A stretch of DNA of 21,597 bases from a virus. The notes beneath the pieces were generated by a model. The model did not search any database, had not been told where the DNA came from, and was given only the letters and a program-made list of their open reading frames with translations. The position numbers and the translations under genes were made by a program. This document shows, in pieces, positions 6,975 through 14,406 of the stretch; positions within the stretch are counted from its first letter, which is position 1; every line of letters starts with the position of its first letter. The stretch lies in IMG/VR virus record IMGVR_UViG_3300023223_000928, positions 1-21,597 of that record; one strand, written 5' to 3'.

Positions 6975-7181
6975 TTATTTACTTTCTTTTGTTTTTCTAT
7001 TCGAATTACACGCCCATACTAAGGCAATAATCCAGCCTATAATTGTCCAGCTTAAGAAGAGGTTGAATACAAAAATTGCCAATTTAGCATTATGTTTTCG
7101 GATTATTGAAACAACAAGTGGCAGAAAATTTATTACAAAAAAGAATAATAATGTAAGTATAGGATGCTCTATAAAATTCAT
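6975..7181 (-). CDS. imm: Superinfection immunity protein (T4 Imm-like)
   Basis: 68 residues, two membrane spans at about residues 8-27 and 36-57. The sequence FLPLVVSIIRKHNAKLAIFV followed by FNLFLSWTIIGWIIALVWA matches the Imm/superinfection-immunity family (lP...a..R.H.n...I..lNl.lGWT.iGW..aLvWA). In T4, Imm sits in the inner membrane and blocks DNA entry by related phages; that role here is from family knowledge. It lies antisense in the tail operon, convergent with the Dit-like gene. Its ATG overlaps the stop of the upstream reverse gene by 4 nt and has a fair AGAGG ribosome binding site. It may be cotranscribed with that gene. Confidence 0.82.
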   Translation of the reverse strand: MNFIEHPILTLLFFFVINFLPLVVSIIRKHNAKLAIFVFNLFLSWTIIGWIIALVWACNSNRKTKESK

Positions 7182-7639
7182 ATTATTCTATCCTCTTTGA
7201 GTTTGATTAATAAACGGGCTGCGGTTGTGGCAAGATTATCATTTGTATTTCTTTTGTATGAATATAATTTAGCATGTTCTCCGATTATTTTGGTCATAAT
7301 AGATATATATTCAAACCCTTTAACATTATCTACATCTGTAATCATTTTAAATACTGTCCAACTATCACCTATACCTTCAAATCTTTGAAAAAATCCCATT
7401 GGCAACATCTCTAAAATCTGCTCAAGGGTGTATGCTCTACAATATCCATTTACCTGTAACGTAGCTCTTGTTCCAAATTCATTATAGAATTCACCATCGA
7501 GCAGATAACAATAAAATTCACAAAATTGAGGAACGTTATCAACTAAGTAAGTTACGGCATAAAAACAAGTCTCCCCCTCAATCCCCAATTCCTCAAGCCT
7601 CTTACTCGTCTCTAAATCTGTACAAATTTTATTTAGCAT
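7178..7639 (-). CDS. Conserved phage accessory protein of unknown function
   Basis: The start chosen is ATG at 7639 (MLNKICTDLE), 6 nt after AAGGA, giving 153 residues. A TTG 48 nt further upstream (7687) would add 16 residues but lacks support. The middle (YTLEQILEMLPMGF) and the C-terminus (NLATTAARLLIKLKEDRII) resemble a widespread family of phage orphan proteins with the pattern '.TL.evl..LP' and a terminal 'N.A.A...LLI.L.e...i'. Their role is not known to me. There is no membrane segment. It is on the reverse strand between the Dit-like and plug genes and overlaps the immunity gene start by 4 nt, so the two form a small operon. Confidence 0.65.
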   Translation of the reverse strand: MLNKICTDLETSKRLEELGIEGETCFYAVTYLVDNVPQFCEFYCYLLDGEFYNEFGTRATLQVNGYCRAYTLEQILEMLPMGFFQRFEGIGDSWTVFKMITDVDNVKGFEYISIMTKIIGEHAKLYSYKRNTNDNLATTAARLLIKLKEDRII

Positions 7640-7718
7640 TGTATCCTTGATTAACTTAATATCTTCAATAAAATAAACTCCTGCCAAAAAACAAACCCTT
7701 ACTCATTGATATAAATTG

Positions 7719-7729
7719 ATATTAGTTTA
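7719..7729 (+). promoter_or_regulatory. ATATTAGTTTA motif before the baseplate plug gene
   Basis: Same 11-bp motif as at 4700-4710 and 8642-8662, 25 nt before the plug gene ATG in the divergent gap. ATAAATTGA flanks it at 7711-7719 and also occurs just beyond the first copy at 4712. Confidence 0.45.
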
Positions 7730-7753
7730 TAACTTTCTATTAGTCAAGAAAAA

Positions 7754-8119
7754 ATGATAATAATTACAGAAATTACAGATGACCCAAAACAAAAGTTCAT
7801 AGTACAGCGAGAAGACAACGAGACTTTCACTTTAGAATTAGAGTTTTTAGATCAGCAAGAAAGATGGATATACAATATTAGAGACTTGCCAAATAGTGAT
7901 ATAGTTATAAATGGTAACTCTATTGTCTCTAATCCTAATCTATTAAGACAGTTTAGGAGAATTTTAGACTTTGGCATAAGCTGTACTTCGGAAGATGGGG
8001 ATGATCCGAGCTTTATTGATGACTTTTCGAGTGACAGGGCTGAGTTAGGTATTTTGACAGCTCAAGAGGTTCAGGAAATTGAAGATGATTTTTTTAGTAT
8101 AAAAGTGGAGTTAGAATAG
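7754..8119 (+). CDS. Baseplate plug protein (cyanophage Pam3 gp18-like)
   Basis: 121 residues. The pattern KFIVQREDNETFTLELEFLD, then ERWIYNIRDLPNSDIVINGN and LLRQFRRILDFGISC, matches the small baseplate plug domain (Q.F.v.l....y.l.l.....rW...i.D..g..i..g..l....lL..f..l..G). In Pam3-like tails this protein plugs the tube within the baseplate and sits next to the hub gene, as here. The C-terminus is acidic. AAGAAAA before the ATG may serve as ribosome binding site. Its stop overlaps the stop of the convergent reverse gene by 9 nt. Confidence 0.7.
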   Translation: MIIITEITDDPKQKFIVQREDNETFTLELEFLDQQERWIYNIRDLPNSDIVINGNSIVSNPNLLRQFRRILDFGISCTSEDGDDPSFIDDFSSDRAELGILTAQEVQEIEDDFFSIKVELE

Positions 8120-8578
8120 GTTCTCTTTAATAACTTCTAAAAATTTACTTCCTAGCTCTATATTTAAAACTTCCTCACCCAACTCACAAATCCAAGCACC
8201 CCTTAAACTTGTGCCATATTCTAAACAGTTTTTTGAACATAGAACACTATAAATAAGCCGGGTGTAGTCTTCCGATAAGCCTAAGCTGTGAGCAACGTCT
8301 TCTTGCATAATAACTTCTACCCTTCTCAATCCACACTTTGCAACACTAACTTTACTTGCAAGCAATTTAATAACTCTTATAAAATCTGTAAAATCTTGAT
8401 TATAAGTACCTGAAAACCCCGTAATTTCTTCAAGTTTATATTGAATTACCATATTTAGTTGATCGCCAGTTTTTACGCAATTTAACATTTTATTATAATT
8501 CTTTTTATAATCTTCAATATTTAGGCAATTATCTAACTCATCTAAAAGGTCTTGAAATTCATAATCAAAATCGTCCAT
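8111..8578 (-). CDS. Hypothetical reverse-strand cargo protein
   Basis: 155 residues, acidic N-terminus (MDDFDYEFQDLLDELDNCLN), largely helical by composition, four to five Cys. The region LRRVEVIMQEDVAHSLGLSE then DYTRLIYSVL could be helix-turn-helix-like, but I cannot identify a family. It is antisense between plug and hub genes, overlaps the plug gene's 3' end by 9 nt, and has AAGAAAAG before the ATG with a TTTATTAAT box 17 nt upstream. Moron-like cargo is inferred from context. Confidence 0.6.
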   Translation of the reverse strand: MDDFDYEFQDLLDELDNCLNIEDYKKNYNKMLNCVKTGDQLNMVIQYKLEEITGFSGTYNQDFTDFIRVIKLLASKVSVAKCGLRRVEVIMQEDVAHSLGLSEDYTRLIYSVLCSKNCLEYGTSLRGAWICELGEEVLNIELGSKFLEVIKENLF

Positions 8579-8641
8579 TTTTCTTTTCTTGAATTATTAA
8601 TAAAATCATTAATACTTAAAATCTCCTTAAAATAAGGTTAG

Positions 8642-8662
8642 ATATTAGTTTATATTAGTTTA
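8642..8662 (+). promoter_or_regulatory. Tandem ATATTAGTTT repeat abutting the hub gene start
   Basis: Two perfect 10-bp ATATTAGTTT copies (8642-8651 and 8652-8661) lie head to tail, and the last one runs directly into the ATG at 8662. There is no Shine-Dalgarno sequence between them. Single copies occur at 4700 and 7719. Confidence 0.5.
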
Positions 8663-9561
8663 TGAGTAAAGCAAGAAAAATAAACAGACATTACAAATTA
8701 ACAATAGAAACCAACGATAGCGGAACGGTTGAGATAACTGATCCTATAACTATCGAGTTCACAGTTACCAGAAATACAGCCGTATCTTTAAACAAAGGTA
8801 TTTTCAAAATATACAACTTAGGATTAGACACAAGAACAAAACTTTTTCAAGATAGATTCAGAATAAAAGATAAAGGCACCGGTGAGTTTTACAAAAGAAT
8901 AATATTGCAAGCAGGATATAATCAGCTTTCAACCCTATTCACAGGTAATATATTAACAGCTTTCCCGACTAGGCAAGGAGGTGATATTATAATGAACATA
9001 GAGGCTTACGATGGTCTTTATGGTCAAGCTAATAGTATTACTTCTATCGTTTTAAATAAAGGAACTAAAATTAATGATGCTATTAACACTATTTCTGGTG
9101 ATTTACTCAATGTTGAAAAAGGTATTATCGCCCCGCAAGAAGGAGAATTGACAAAAAGTACTTCATTTTTTGGCAATACTTTTGAAATATTAACGGAATT
9201 TCTTAAAGATAAATTTGAAGTATTCATTGATAATGAACAATTATTTGTGTTGAACAGCAATCAAGTATTCATTGCACAAATACCCTTGATAAAATCAGAA
9301 ACGGGGTTATTATCAGTACCTATAAGGCAACAAACTTATATTGAAATAGATATGGTTTTTGAGCCAAGAATTACAGTAGGTCAGTTGGTAGAGTTGGAAT
9401 CAAGAGTTAATCCGGCTTATGATGGGCAATATAAAGTTTACGGAGTTACTCATAATGCCACTATTTCGGGTGCAGTTTCGGGAGATGCTAAAACAAAATT
9501 ACAGCTTTATATTGGTTCAGAATTATTGGGCGGTTTAGAGATAATTTCAAAAAGTGGATAA
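8662..9561 (+). CDS. Baseplate hub protein (gp27/gp44-like)
   Basis: 299 residues. The N-terminal beta domain (HYKLTIETN...ITIEFTVTRNTAVSLNKG, FKIYNLGLDTR) and the middle (LFTGNILTAF...GGDIIMNIEAYDG) are those of phage hub proteins in which strands form pseudo-sixfold rings under the tube. The late part (GLLSVPIRQQTYIEIDMVFE, VGQLVELES, YDGQYKVYGVTHNATISG) is the typical last barrel with the return-strand motif 'G.y.V....H.'. It links tube and spike. The start ATG lies right after the tandem motif with no Shine-Dalgarno. Its stop overlaps the next ATG by one base. Confidence 0.75.
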   Translation: MSKARKINRHYKLTIETNDSGTVEITDPITIEFTVTRNTAVSLNKGIFKIYNLGLDTRTKLFQDRFRIKDKGTGEFYKRIILQAGYNQLSTLFTGNILTAFPTRQGGDIIMNIEAYDGLYGQANSITSIVLNKGTKINDAINTISGDLLNVEKGIIAPQEGELTKSTSFFGNTFEILTEFLKDKFEVFIDNEQLFVLNSNQVFIAQIPLIKSETGLLSVPIRQQTYIEIDMVFEPRITVGQLVELESRVNPAYDGQYKVYGVTHNATISGAVSGDAKTKLQLYIGSELLGGLEIISKSG

Positions 9562-10199
9562 TGTCAAAACAAATAGCAAAACCAAATTTAACAGATATCC
9601 TACAAGAATTAAAACTTGATATTTTTAATAGTTTTAATTGTCATAGAGTAGGTATAATTAATGGTTTTAGCAGCGGCAATCAAACCGCAGATATAGAATT
9701 AGTTGATAAGGCGATAATATCAACGAGTAAAGGTAACCTATTAAAAGATTTCCCCATATTAAAAGAATGCCCGGTATTTGTGAATAAGGGCAGCAGCGGA
9801 GGTTTTACACGTCCTGTTATAATAGGTGACTATTGCTTAGTTCTATTTAATGATAGAGACATTGAAAACTGGTTTAATAATGGTGGTAGTAATGAGCCTG
9901 CAAGCAGTAGAACACATAATTTAACAGATTGTTTAGTGATACCGGGTTTTTTTAGTGATAGTGCTTCTTTGGGTGATTATAATAATGCTGCTGCTGAAAT
10001 GAATTTTCAGGGTACTAAAATTAGCCTTGATTCTAAGGTTGGGATTAGCAACAGCAGCAAATCTCTAAAAACTTTAATAGAGCAATTAATTGACGCAATT
10101 ATTGCTTTGCAAGTTGTTGGAAATTTATCAATAACACCAGCGACAGCGACAGCTTTAAATCAAGCAAAAACTGATTTTAATTTATTATTAAAAACATGA
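9561..10199 (+). CDS. Membrane-puncturing spike, Gp138 N-terminal domain type
   Basis: 212 residues. The OB-fold-like N-terminus (HRVGIINGFSSGNQTADIEL, LKDFPILKECPVFVNKGSSG, FTRPVIIGDYCLVLFNDRDI then ENWF) is the Gp138 N-terminal domain pattern: G.I..f....q.a.i......., y..l..vPv.......G.....pi..GD..lv.f.drdid.W. The C-terminal half has short polar/beta stretches (AEMNFQGTKISLDSKVGISN) and an Ala/Thr-rich coil, and lacks a long needle. This protein forms the trimeric spike tip that pierces the outer membrane, which suggests a Gram-negative host. Overlaps: one base with hub, four bases with the next gene. Confidence 0.78.
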   Translation: MSKQIAKPNLTDILQELKLDIFNSFNCHRVGIINGFSSGNQTADIELVDKAIISTSKGNLLKDFPILKECPVFVNKGSSGGFTRPVIIGDYCLVLFNDRDIENWFNNGGSNEPASSRTHNLTDCLVIPGFFSDSASLGDYNNAAAEMNFQGTKISLDSKVGISNSSKSLKTLIEQLIDAIIALQVVGNLSITPATATALNQAKTDFNLLLKT

Positions 10200-10546
10200 C
10201 ATCAATAAGAGCGTTAGACACAAACGAAGATTGGGAATTCGGCAAAGGCTTATCTTCCTATAAAAGAGATCAAAAAGCAATTATATTGGATATAGAAACC
10301 AAATTAAGAGAATGGCAAACAGATTGTTTCTTTGCTCAAAATTCCGGCATTGACTGGAAAACCAGACTAAGCACAACAAATCAAAAAGCCTTATTAGACA
10401 ATGATATTAGAAGGCTTCTAGTGGGAGTCGAAGGGGTCTTAAAAATTAATAGTTTTGATAGTGTCTTGACAGGTAGAGATTACACTGCAAACTATAATAT
10501 AACGACAATTTACTCAAGCAACACCGAGCTAGAATTTAGCTCATAG
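10196..10546 (+). CDS. Baseplate wedge protein, gp25-like
   Basis: 116 residues. The segments WEFGKGLSSYKRDQKAIILD, LREWQTDCFFAQNSGIDWKT, DIRRLLVGVEGVLKINSFDS and a final beta pair (YTANYNITTIYSSNTELEFS) look like the short gp25-like wedge proteins of simple myoviruses, which have 'd...g.....d.eai.q.i...L....gE.f.d...Gidw', then an I...l....gV..I.......'. It overlaps the spike gene by 4 nt (ATGA-type junction). Its place just before the J-like gene is standard for the gp25-J pair. Assignment is from pattern and order. Confidence 0.65.
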   Translation: MTSIRALDTNEDWEFGKGLSSYKRDQKAIILDIETKLREWQTDCFFAQNSGIDWKTRLSTTNQKALLDNDIRRLLVGVEGVLKINSFDSVLTGRDYTANYNITTIYSSNTELEFSS

Positions 10547-10547
10547 G

Positions 10548-10565
10548 ACTCAAATAAAAGGCAAA
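10548..10565 (+). promoter_or_regulatory. ACTCAAATAAAAGGCAAA leader before the J-like gene
   Basis: A leader like that of the sheath gene, including a good AAAAGG ribosome binding site 5 nt before the ATG at 10566. Confidence 0.5.
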
Positions 10566-11654
10566 ATGGCAATTTTAGACGGCAGCGGCTTAACCATTGA
10601 AGCTATTAACACTCGTATCACTCGTAAAGAAAATGAGTATAAGGCTATTTATGGTAATGATATAAATGTTGATAGTAATTCACCAGATGGACAGCGAATT
10701 AATAATGAGGCTCAATCAGAACAGGACATAGCTGAATTAGGTCTTGCAGTATTCAATTCATTTGATCCCGACCAGGCAGTTGGCATAGTATTAGATCAAA
10801 GAGTAGCAATCAATAATATTACTAGACAAGCAGGAACATTCACCCAGCAAGAGGTAGATATTACGGTTGATCGTAACCTTAATCTAACAGGTTTAAATGA
10901 TAGTGAAAGCCCCTTTACTGTAAGGGATGATAACGGCGTTGAATTTCAGCTATTAAATACTGTTGCTTTAGCTCCCGGCTCTTCAACTCTATTATTTCAA
11001 GCTTCTAACATAGGTAAAGTAGAAACAAGCCCAAACACGATCACAAATCAAGTTACTATAGTTTTAGGCGTAACGGCTGTTAACAATCCTAATGCCGCTC
11101 TTGAAACCGGCATTAATGAAGAAACAGATCCCGATTTAAGAACTAGAAGACAAAGATCACCCGCCAACAACTCACAGGGATTTGTTGACGGATTAATGGC
11201 GACTTTATTTGATCTGGATAATGTATCAGATGTTTTTGTTGTTGAAAATGATAGTAATGTTACTGATTCTAACGGAATTCCTGCTCATTCGAGCTGGTCA
11301 ATAGTTGAAGGAGGAACAGATTTAGATATTGCTAACGCTATTCTTACCAAAAAATCAACTGGCAGCGGATTAAAAGGAGATGTTGAGGTTGAAATTACTT
11401 TAGCGAGTAGTCAAATAAAAACAGTAAAATTTGATAGACCTGTTTCTAAAGCTCTTCATATTAGATTTGATATTCAAGCAACTATACCAAGTCAATCTTT
11501 TAATGAAGATGACATAAAGGAATCTATCCAAGATACTAAAATTTATGGAATTAGCGAATCTGCGGAGACTGCTTCATTAACCCAAATAGCTCAAGATGCT
11601 ATTAATAATACTGGGGGGGGGGGGCGTGCCTTTAAATATGGAAATATCCAATGA
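10566..11654 (+). CDS. Baseplate J-like wedge protein, truncated by frameshift at a G12 run
   Basis: As read, 362 residues. The N-terminus (LTIEAINTRITRKENEYKAI, ..NSPDGQRINNEAQSEQDI AELG) and the middle (ALETGINEETDPDLRTRRQR, SPANNSQGFVDGLMATLFDL) are classical for baseplate J-like proteins, including the E(T/S)D..LR.RR signature. The reading frame passes through 12 consecutive G (11613-11624) and then ends after a short non-family tail (GGGGRAFKYGNIQ). With one G fewer the frame would continue 39 more codons, VPLNMEISNDDVSFVDFLNV..., to a TAA at 11743-11745 that overlaps the next start codon. That full product would be 392 residues. J-like proteins form wedge arms around the hub, so loss of the C-terminus would probably harm tail function. 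The change may be phase variation, transcriptional slippage or a sequence error. Confidence 0.85.
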   Translation: MAILDGSGLTIEAINTRITRKENEYKAIYGNDINVDSNSPDGQRINNEAQSEQDIAELGLAVFNSFDPDQAVGIVLDQRVAINNITRQAGTFTQQEVDITVDRNLNLTGLNDSESPFTVRDDNGVEFQLLNTVALAPGSSTLLFQASNIGKVETSPNTITNQVTIVLGVTAVNNPNAALETGINEETDPDLRTRRQRSPANNSQGFVDGLMATLFDLDNVSDVFVVENDSNVTDSNGIPAHSSWSIVEGGTDLDIANAILTKKSTGSGLKGDVEVEITLASSQIKTVKFDRPVSKALHIRFDIQATIPSQSFNEDDIKESIQDTKIYGISESAETASLTQIAQDAINNTGGGGRAFKYGNIQ

Positions 11655-11745
11655 TGATGTCTCTTTTGTAGATTTTTTAAATGTAGATAATCTTGACGAA
11701 AAGTGGATAATATCTACAACTAATATTGATATAACTATATTATAA
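11613..11745 (+). other. G12 tract and frame-shifted C-terminal extension of the J-like gene
   Basis: Twelve G residues at 11613-11624 are followed, one base out of frame, by 39 codons of normal coding character (11626-11742) and a TAA (11743-11745) that forms TAATG with the start of the DUF2612 gene. The extension contains WIISTTNIDITIL, like the last strands of J-family proteins. No other stretch in the window comes near this G-run length. Confidence 0.8.
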
Positions 11746-12509
11746 TGTCTTTAACATCTCAAGAAATAGAAGATTTAATACAGAGTTATGTAAATTTATT
11801 GATTATACAGTATGCCGATAAGCCAAATGCTAAACAGCAAATTGAAGATTATACAAGAGGAATAGTTAATAACGACATATTTGGTCAAATACAAGATGCT
11901 TTTAATCTCGATACTGCCGTTGGAAATCAATTAGATATATTAGGTAAATATATTGGCATAGATAGAAATGGGCAGCAGCAGCAAATAACAGAAGGAATAG
12001 ATTTTTTTAGTGTTTTGGCGGATGACGTAACCCAAAACGACGATGCTTTTGGAACTGTAGATTCTACCCAATTTTTAACTTTTACTTCTCATATTTTAGG
12101 TGCGGAACTGACTGATTTTACAACAAGTCAAGTTTTAGATGACGAATCTTACAGATTTATTTTAAAATTACGTATTATTCAAAATGCCATTAATCATTCA
12201 GATAGAGAAATTGATGATGCTGTAACACAGGTTTTTGAAGGAGATTTGATCCCCTCTTCGGCGGATGGAACAATGACAATGACCTATCTTGTTGATTCTG
12301 AAAGCTTGACATTTGCTGTAATTGCCTTACAAAAGGGAGCTTTACCTAAACCAATAGGCGTTCGACTTGCTTATTTAATTGAGAACCCTGTGATTCAAAA
12401 CTTCTTTGGTTTTATGGTTAATGATACTATCATAGATAATATTGATGGATTAATGGTAAATGATGTGGGTGGAGGAAGATTTTTAAACAATGATGATTTA
12501 ATATTTTAA
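11745..12509 (+). CDS. DUF2612 baseplate wedge protein
   Basis: 254 residues. The N-terminal helices and motif (EDLIQSYVNLLIIQYADKPN, A...I......, AFNLDTAVGNQLDILGKYIG, IDR) are the DUF2612 signature L...qy...p...a.i..l......l...i..aFdi..A.G.qLD.lG..vG..R. The middle LDDESYRFILKLRIIQNAIN (DD..YR.lL..kI..N...) and the later part ALPKPIGVRL (lPkPaGV.l) complete it. Family members follow J-like genes in contractile tails and are taken to be wedge/tail-fibre-docking proteins. Its ATG overlaps the TAA of the frame-shifted J extension, which supports coupling to full-length J. The C-terminus repeats FMVNDTIIDNIDGLMVND. Confidence 0.8.
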   Translation: MSLTSQEIEDLIQSYVNLLIIQYADKPNAKQQIEDYTRGIVNNDIFGQIQDAFNLDTAVGNQLDILGKYIGIDRNGQQQQITEGIDFFSVLADDVTQNDDAFGTVDSTQFLTFTSHILGAELTDFTTSQVLDDESYRFILKLRIIQNAINHSDREIDDAVTQVFEGDLIPSSADGTMTMTYLVDSESLTFAVIALQKGALPKPIGVRLAYLIENPVIQNFFGFMVNDTIIDNIDGLMVNDVGGGRFLNNDDLIF

Positions 12510-12530
12510 TAAAGACTCAATATTTAAATA

Positions 12531-12539
12531 TAAAAGGCA
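12531..12539 (+). promoter_or_regulatory. TAAAAGGCA leader before the first tail fibre gene
   Basis: TAAAAGGCA abuts the ATG at 12540; ACTCAATAT lies upstream at 12515. The spacing from AAGG to ATG is only about 3 nt, shorter than for the sheath leader. Confidence 0.45.
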
Positions 12540-14402
12540 ATGACTAATTTTGTACGTAAATTCTTAGAAGAGTTTGCAAAAGATAATAAAAATACAGACT
12601 TAACAATATTTGGTTCTACAGGAGCCGGTTCGCCTTCTAATTCCGCTGACCCCGAAGTTCTACAATCAAATTCAAAATTTAAACAAGGTTGGGCTGGTGC
12701 AGCCCTATTGAATGCGGGCAACCTTACTCGTAATCCTGTTCAAAATGAATGGAGCGGCTTAAATTATATTCATAACTACCAGATTAATCATGTCCTCCAA
12801 AAAGGATTGCAAGAATATAATACTTTAACTGAGTATTTTATTGGGGATAAAGTTAATAGTGGTACTAAGATATATCAATCTTTGACTGATAATAATATTG
12901 ATAATGCGTTAACTGATGTTGTGAACTGGAAATTATTAACTGATTTTGCTTCCAACATTGTTATTGTTAATTCTGAAAATGATTATCCGGTCGCTGTCGC
13001 TGGTGTTAGAACCTTGGAGGATGGTAAAAATTATCAATTGCATAGTAATGTGACGACTTCTGATGAATTATTAGTTAATGCAGGCGCATCTGTTGCGATC
13101 ACAGGAGCTTTTTTGGGAGTAGTTCATGCTTACTTAGGGTCAGGAACGGCGATTAGAGCTATAGATCATTTAATATTTAGTGCTAGCTTTCTTACAATAA
13201 CTGCTCCTAGCGGCGGCAATGGATTTTTGGCAGATGGTGCAGGGTCGATTTTTTTTAATACCTGCGTCATAGACAGTGTTGTAACAGGGATAACGATAAA
13301 ATGTAATAGTGCTGGTTTTGTATTTTGTTCTATTTCAAATTTTGTTAATGGTATTATTTCAGCTGATAGGAGTGATGCTCAACCTAGAATAGGAATGGCA
13401 ATGGAATTATCATCAATAACAGATGGACTTGACTCAGGAGGAACACTAATAGATGTTTCAGGCAATGCTGAATTTTTTACATTGGATGCTAGTGATTTAT
13501 TGAAACCGGAGGTTACCGAAACAGCCCTTAACCTGCAACAATCGTTAAAAGACAATGGAACAAGAATTAATATTAATAATACAACATTTGATTCTGATCT
13601 TGGAGGAACAATTTTTGCTCCAAATAGTCTAAAACAAGATTATCTAAACGCTAATTTTTCATCAAATGTGGGTATTGCCTCTAGCACGGTAACTTTAAAA
13701 GCAAACTTTTTGAACAGCGTTCTTGCAACAACAATAAATACCGTAAATGTACCAGAGCCGATAAATGCAAGATGGACTTGTGGATTACAAGAAAGAATGC
13801 AATTTCAGGACAGGGCAACATTTGCAGAGGCAACAGATATTATAACTTCTGTTCTTGAAGATGGTTTAACCGTATTCACTCACAATTTCTCAACTGATGA
13901 TATAATACAATTTTTTCCTGGATCAGGCGGAACTTTACCGACTGGAATTATTGAGGGTCGAGAATATTTTATTATTACTGATACAGCAAGCACTTATCAA
14001 ATATCAGAAACCGCCGGAGGTGGAGTTTTTGATTTTACTAGTGATGGTTCAGGAACTATTTATTATCGACATATTGACGGGACTAACGCCCTTTCCTGGG
14101 TTATCCACAATGGTAATGAAAATATAAAGGTAGCTGTAAACGCTAATTTCTCAATGAAATTGACAGGTGGAGGAACAAAAGACATGAGGGGGGTAATAAC
14201 AAAATCAGATGTTTCTTTTGTCGAAACAATATCATCAAGGGCTTCAACTGTTAATGTCACAAGTGCAAAACCTCAAGGATCAATAGGTAATGATCTTATA
14301 GAATTATCAACTGGCGAAGGTATAAGATTTGAAGCAGAAAATCTTACTGATGCTACCAACCTTGATGTAACAGATGCAACTGTAATAATCTCATTGATTT
14401 AA
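12540..14402 (+). CDS. Tail fibre/tailspike with beta-helix-like middle
   Basis: 620 residues. The N-terminal 160 residues form a virion attachment module shared with the next gene: DLTIFGSTGAGSPSNSADPE then VLQ, an Asn/Leu-rich helix (LNYIHNYQINHVLQKGLQEY), a YFIGDKVNSG.KIYQSL.DNN carbohydrate-module-like piece and NALTDVVNWKLL. Residues about 165-330 (from VINSENDYPVAVAGVRTLED to the SAGFVFCSISNFVNGIISAD region) have the short hydrophobic repeats of a right-handed beta-helix as in tailspikes. Residues 430-490 contain a DDIIQFFPGSGGTLPTGIIE module common in fibre proteins. The C-terminal part is beta-rich (IISLI end). It would bind and possibly degrade a surface glycan; no catalytic residues can be assigned. 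Confidence 0.78.
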   Translation: MTNFVRKFLEEFAKDNKNTDLTIFGSTGAGSPSNSADPEVLQSNSKFKQGWAGAALLNAGNLTRNPVQNEWSGLNYIHNYQINHVLQKGLQEYNTLTEYFIGDKVNSGTKIYQSLTDNNIDNALTDVVNWKLLTDFASNIVIVNSENDYPVAVAGVRTLEDGKNYQLHSNVTTSDELLVNAGASVAITGAFLGVVHAYLGSGTAIRAIDHLIFSASFLTITAPSGGNGFLADGAGSIFFNTCVIDSVVTGITIKCNSAGFVFCSISNFVNGIISADRSDAQPRIGMAMELSSITDGLDSGGTLIDVSGNAEFFTLDASDLLKPEVTETALNLQQSLKDNGTRININNTTFDSDLGGTIFAPNSLKQDYLNANFSSNVGIASSTVTLKANFLNSVLATTINTVNVPEPINARWTCGLQERMQFQDRATFAEATDIITSVLEDGLTVFTHNFSTDDIIQFFPGSGGTLPTGIIEGREYFIITDTASTYQISETAGGGVFDFTSDGSGTIYYRHIDGTNALSWVIHNGNENIKVAVNANFSMKLTGGGTKDMRGVITKSDVSFVETISSRASTVNVTSAKPQGSIGNDLIELSTGEGIRFEAENLTDATNLDVTDATVIISLI

Positions 14403-14406
14403 AAAT

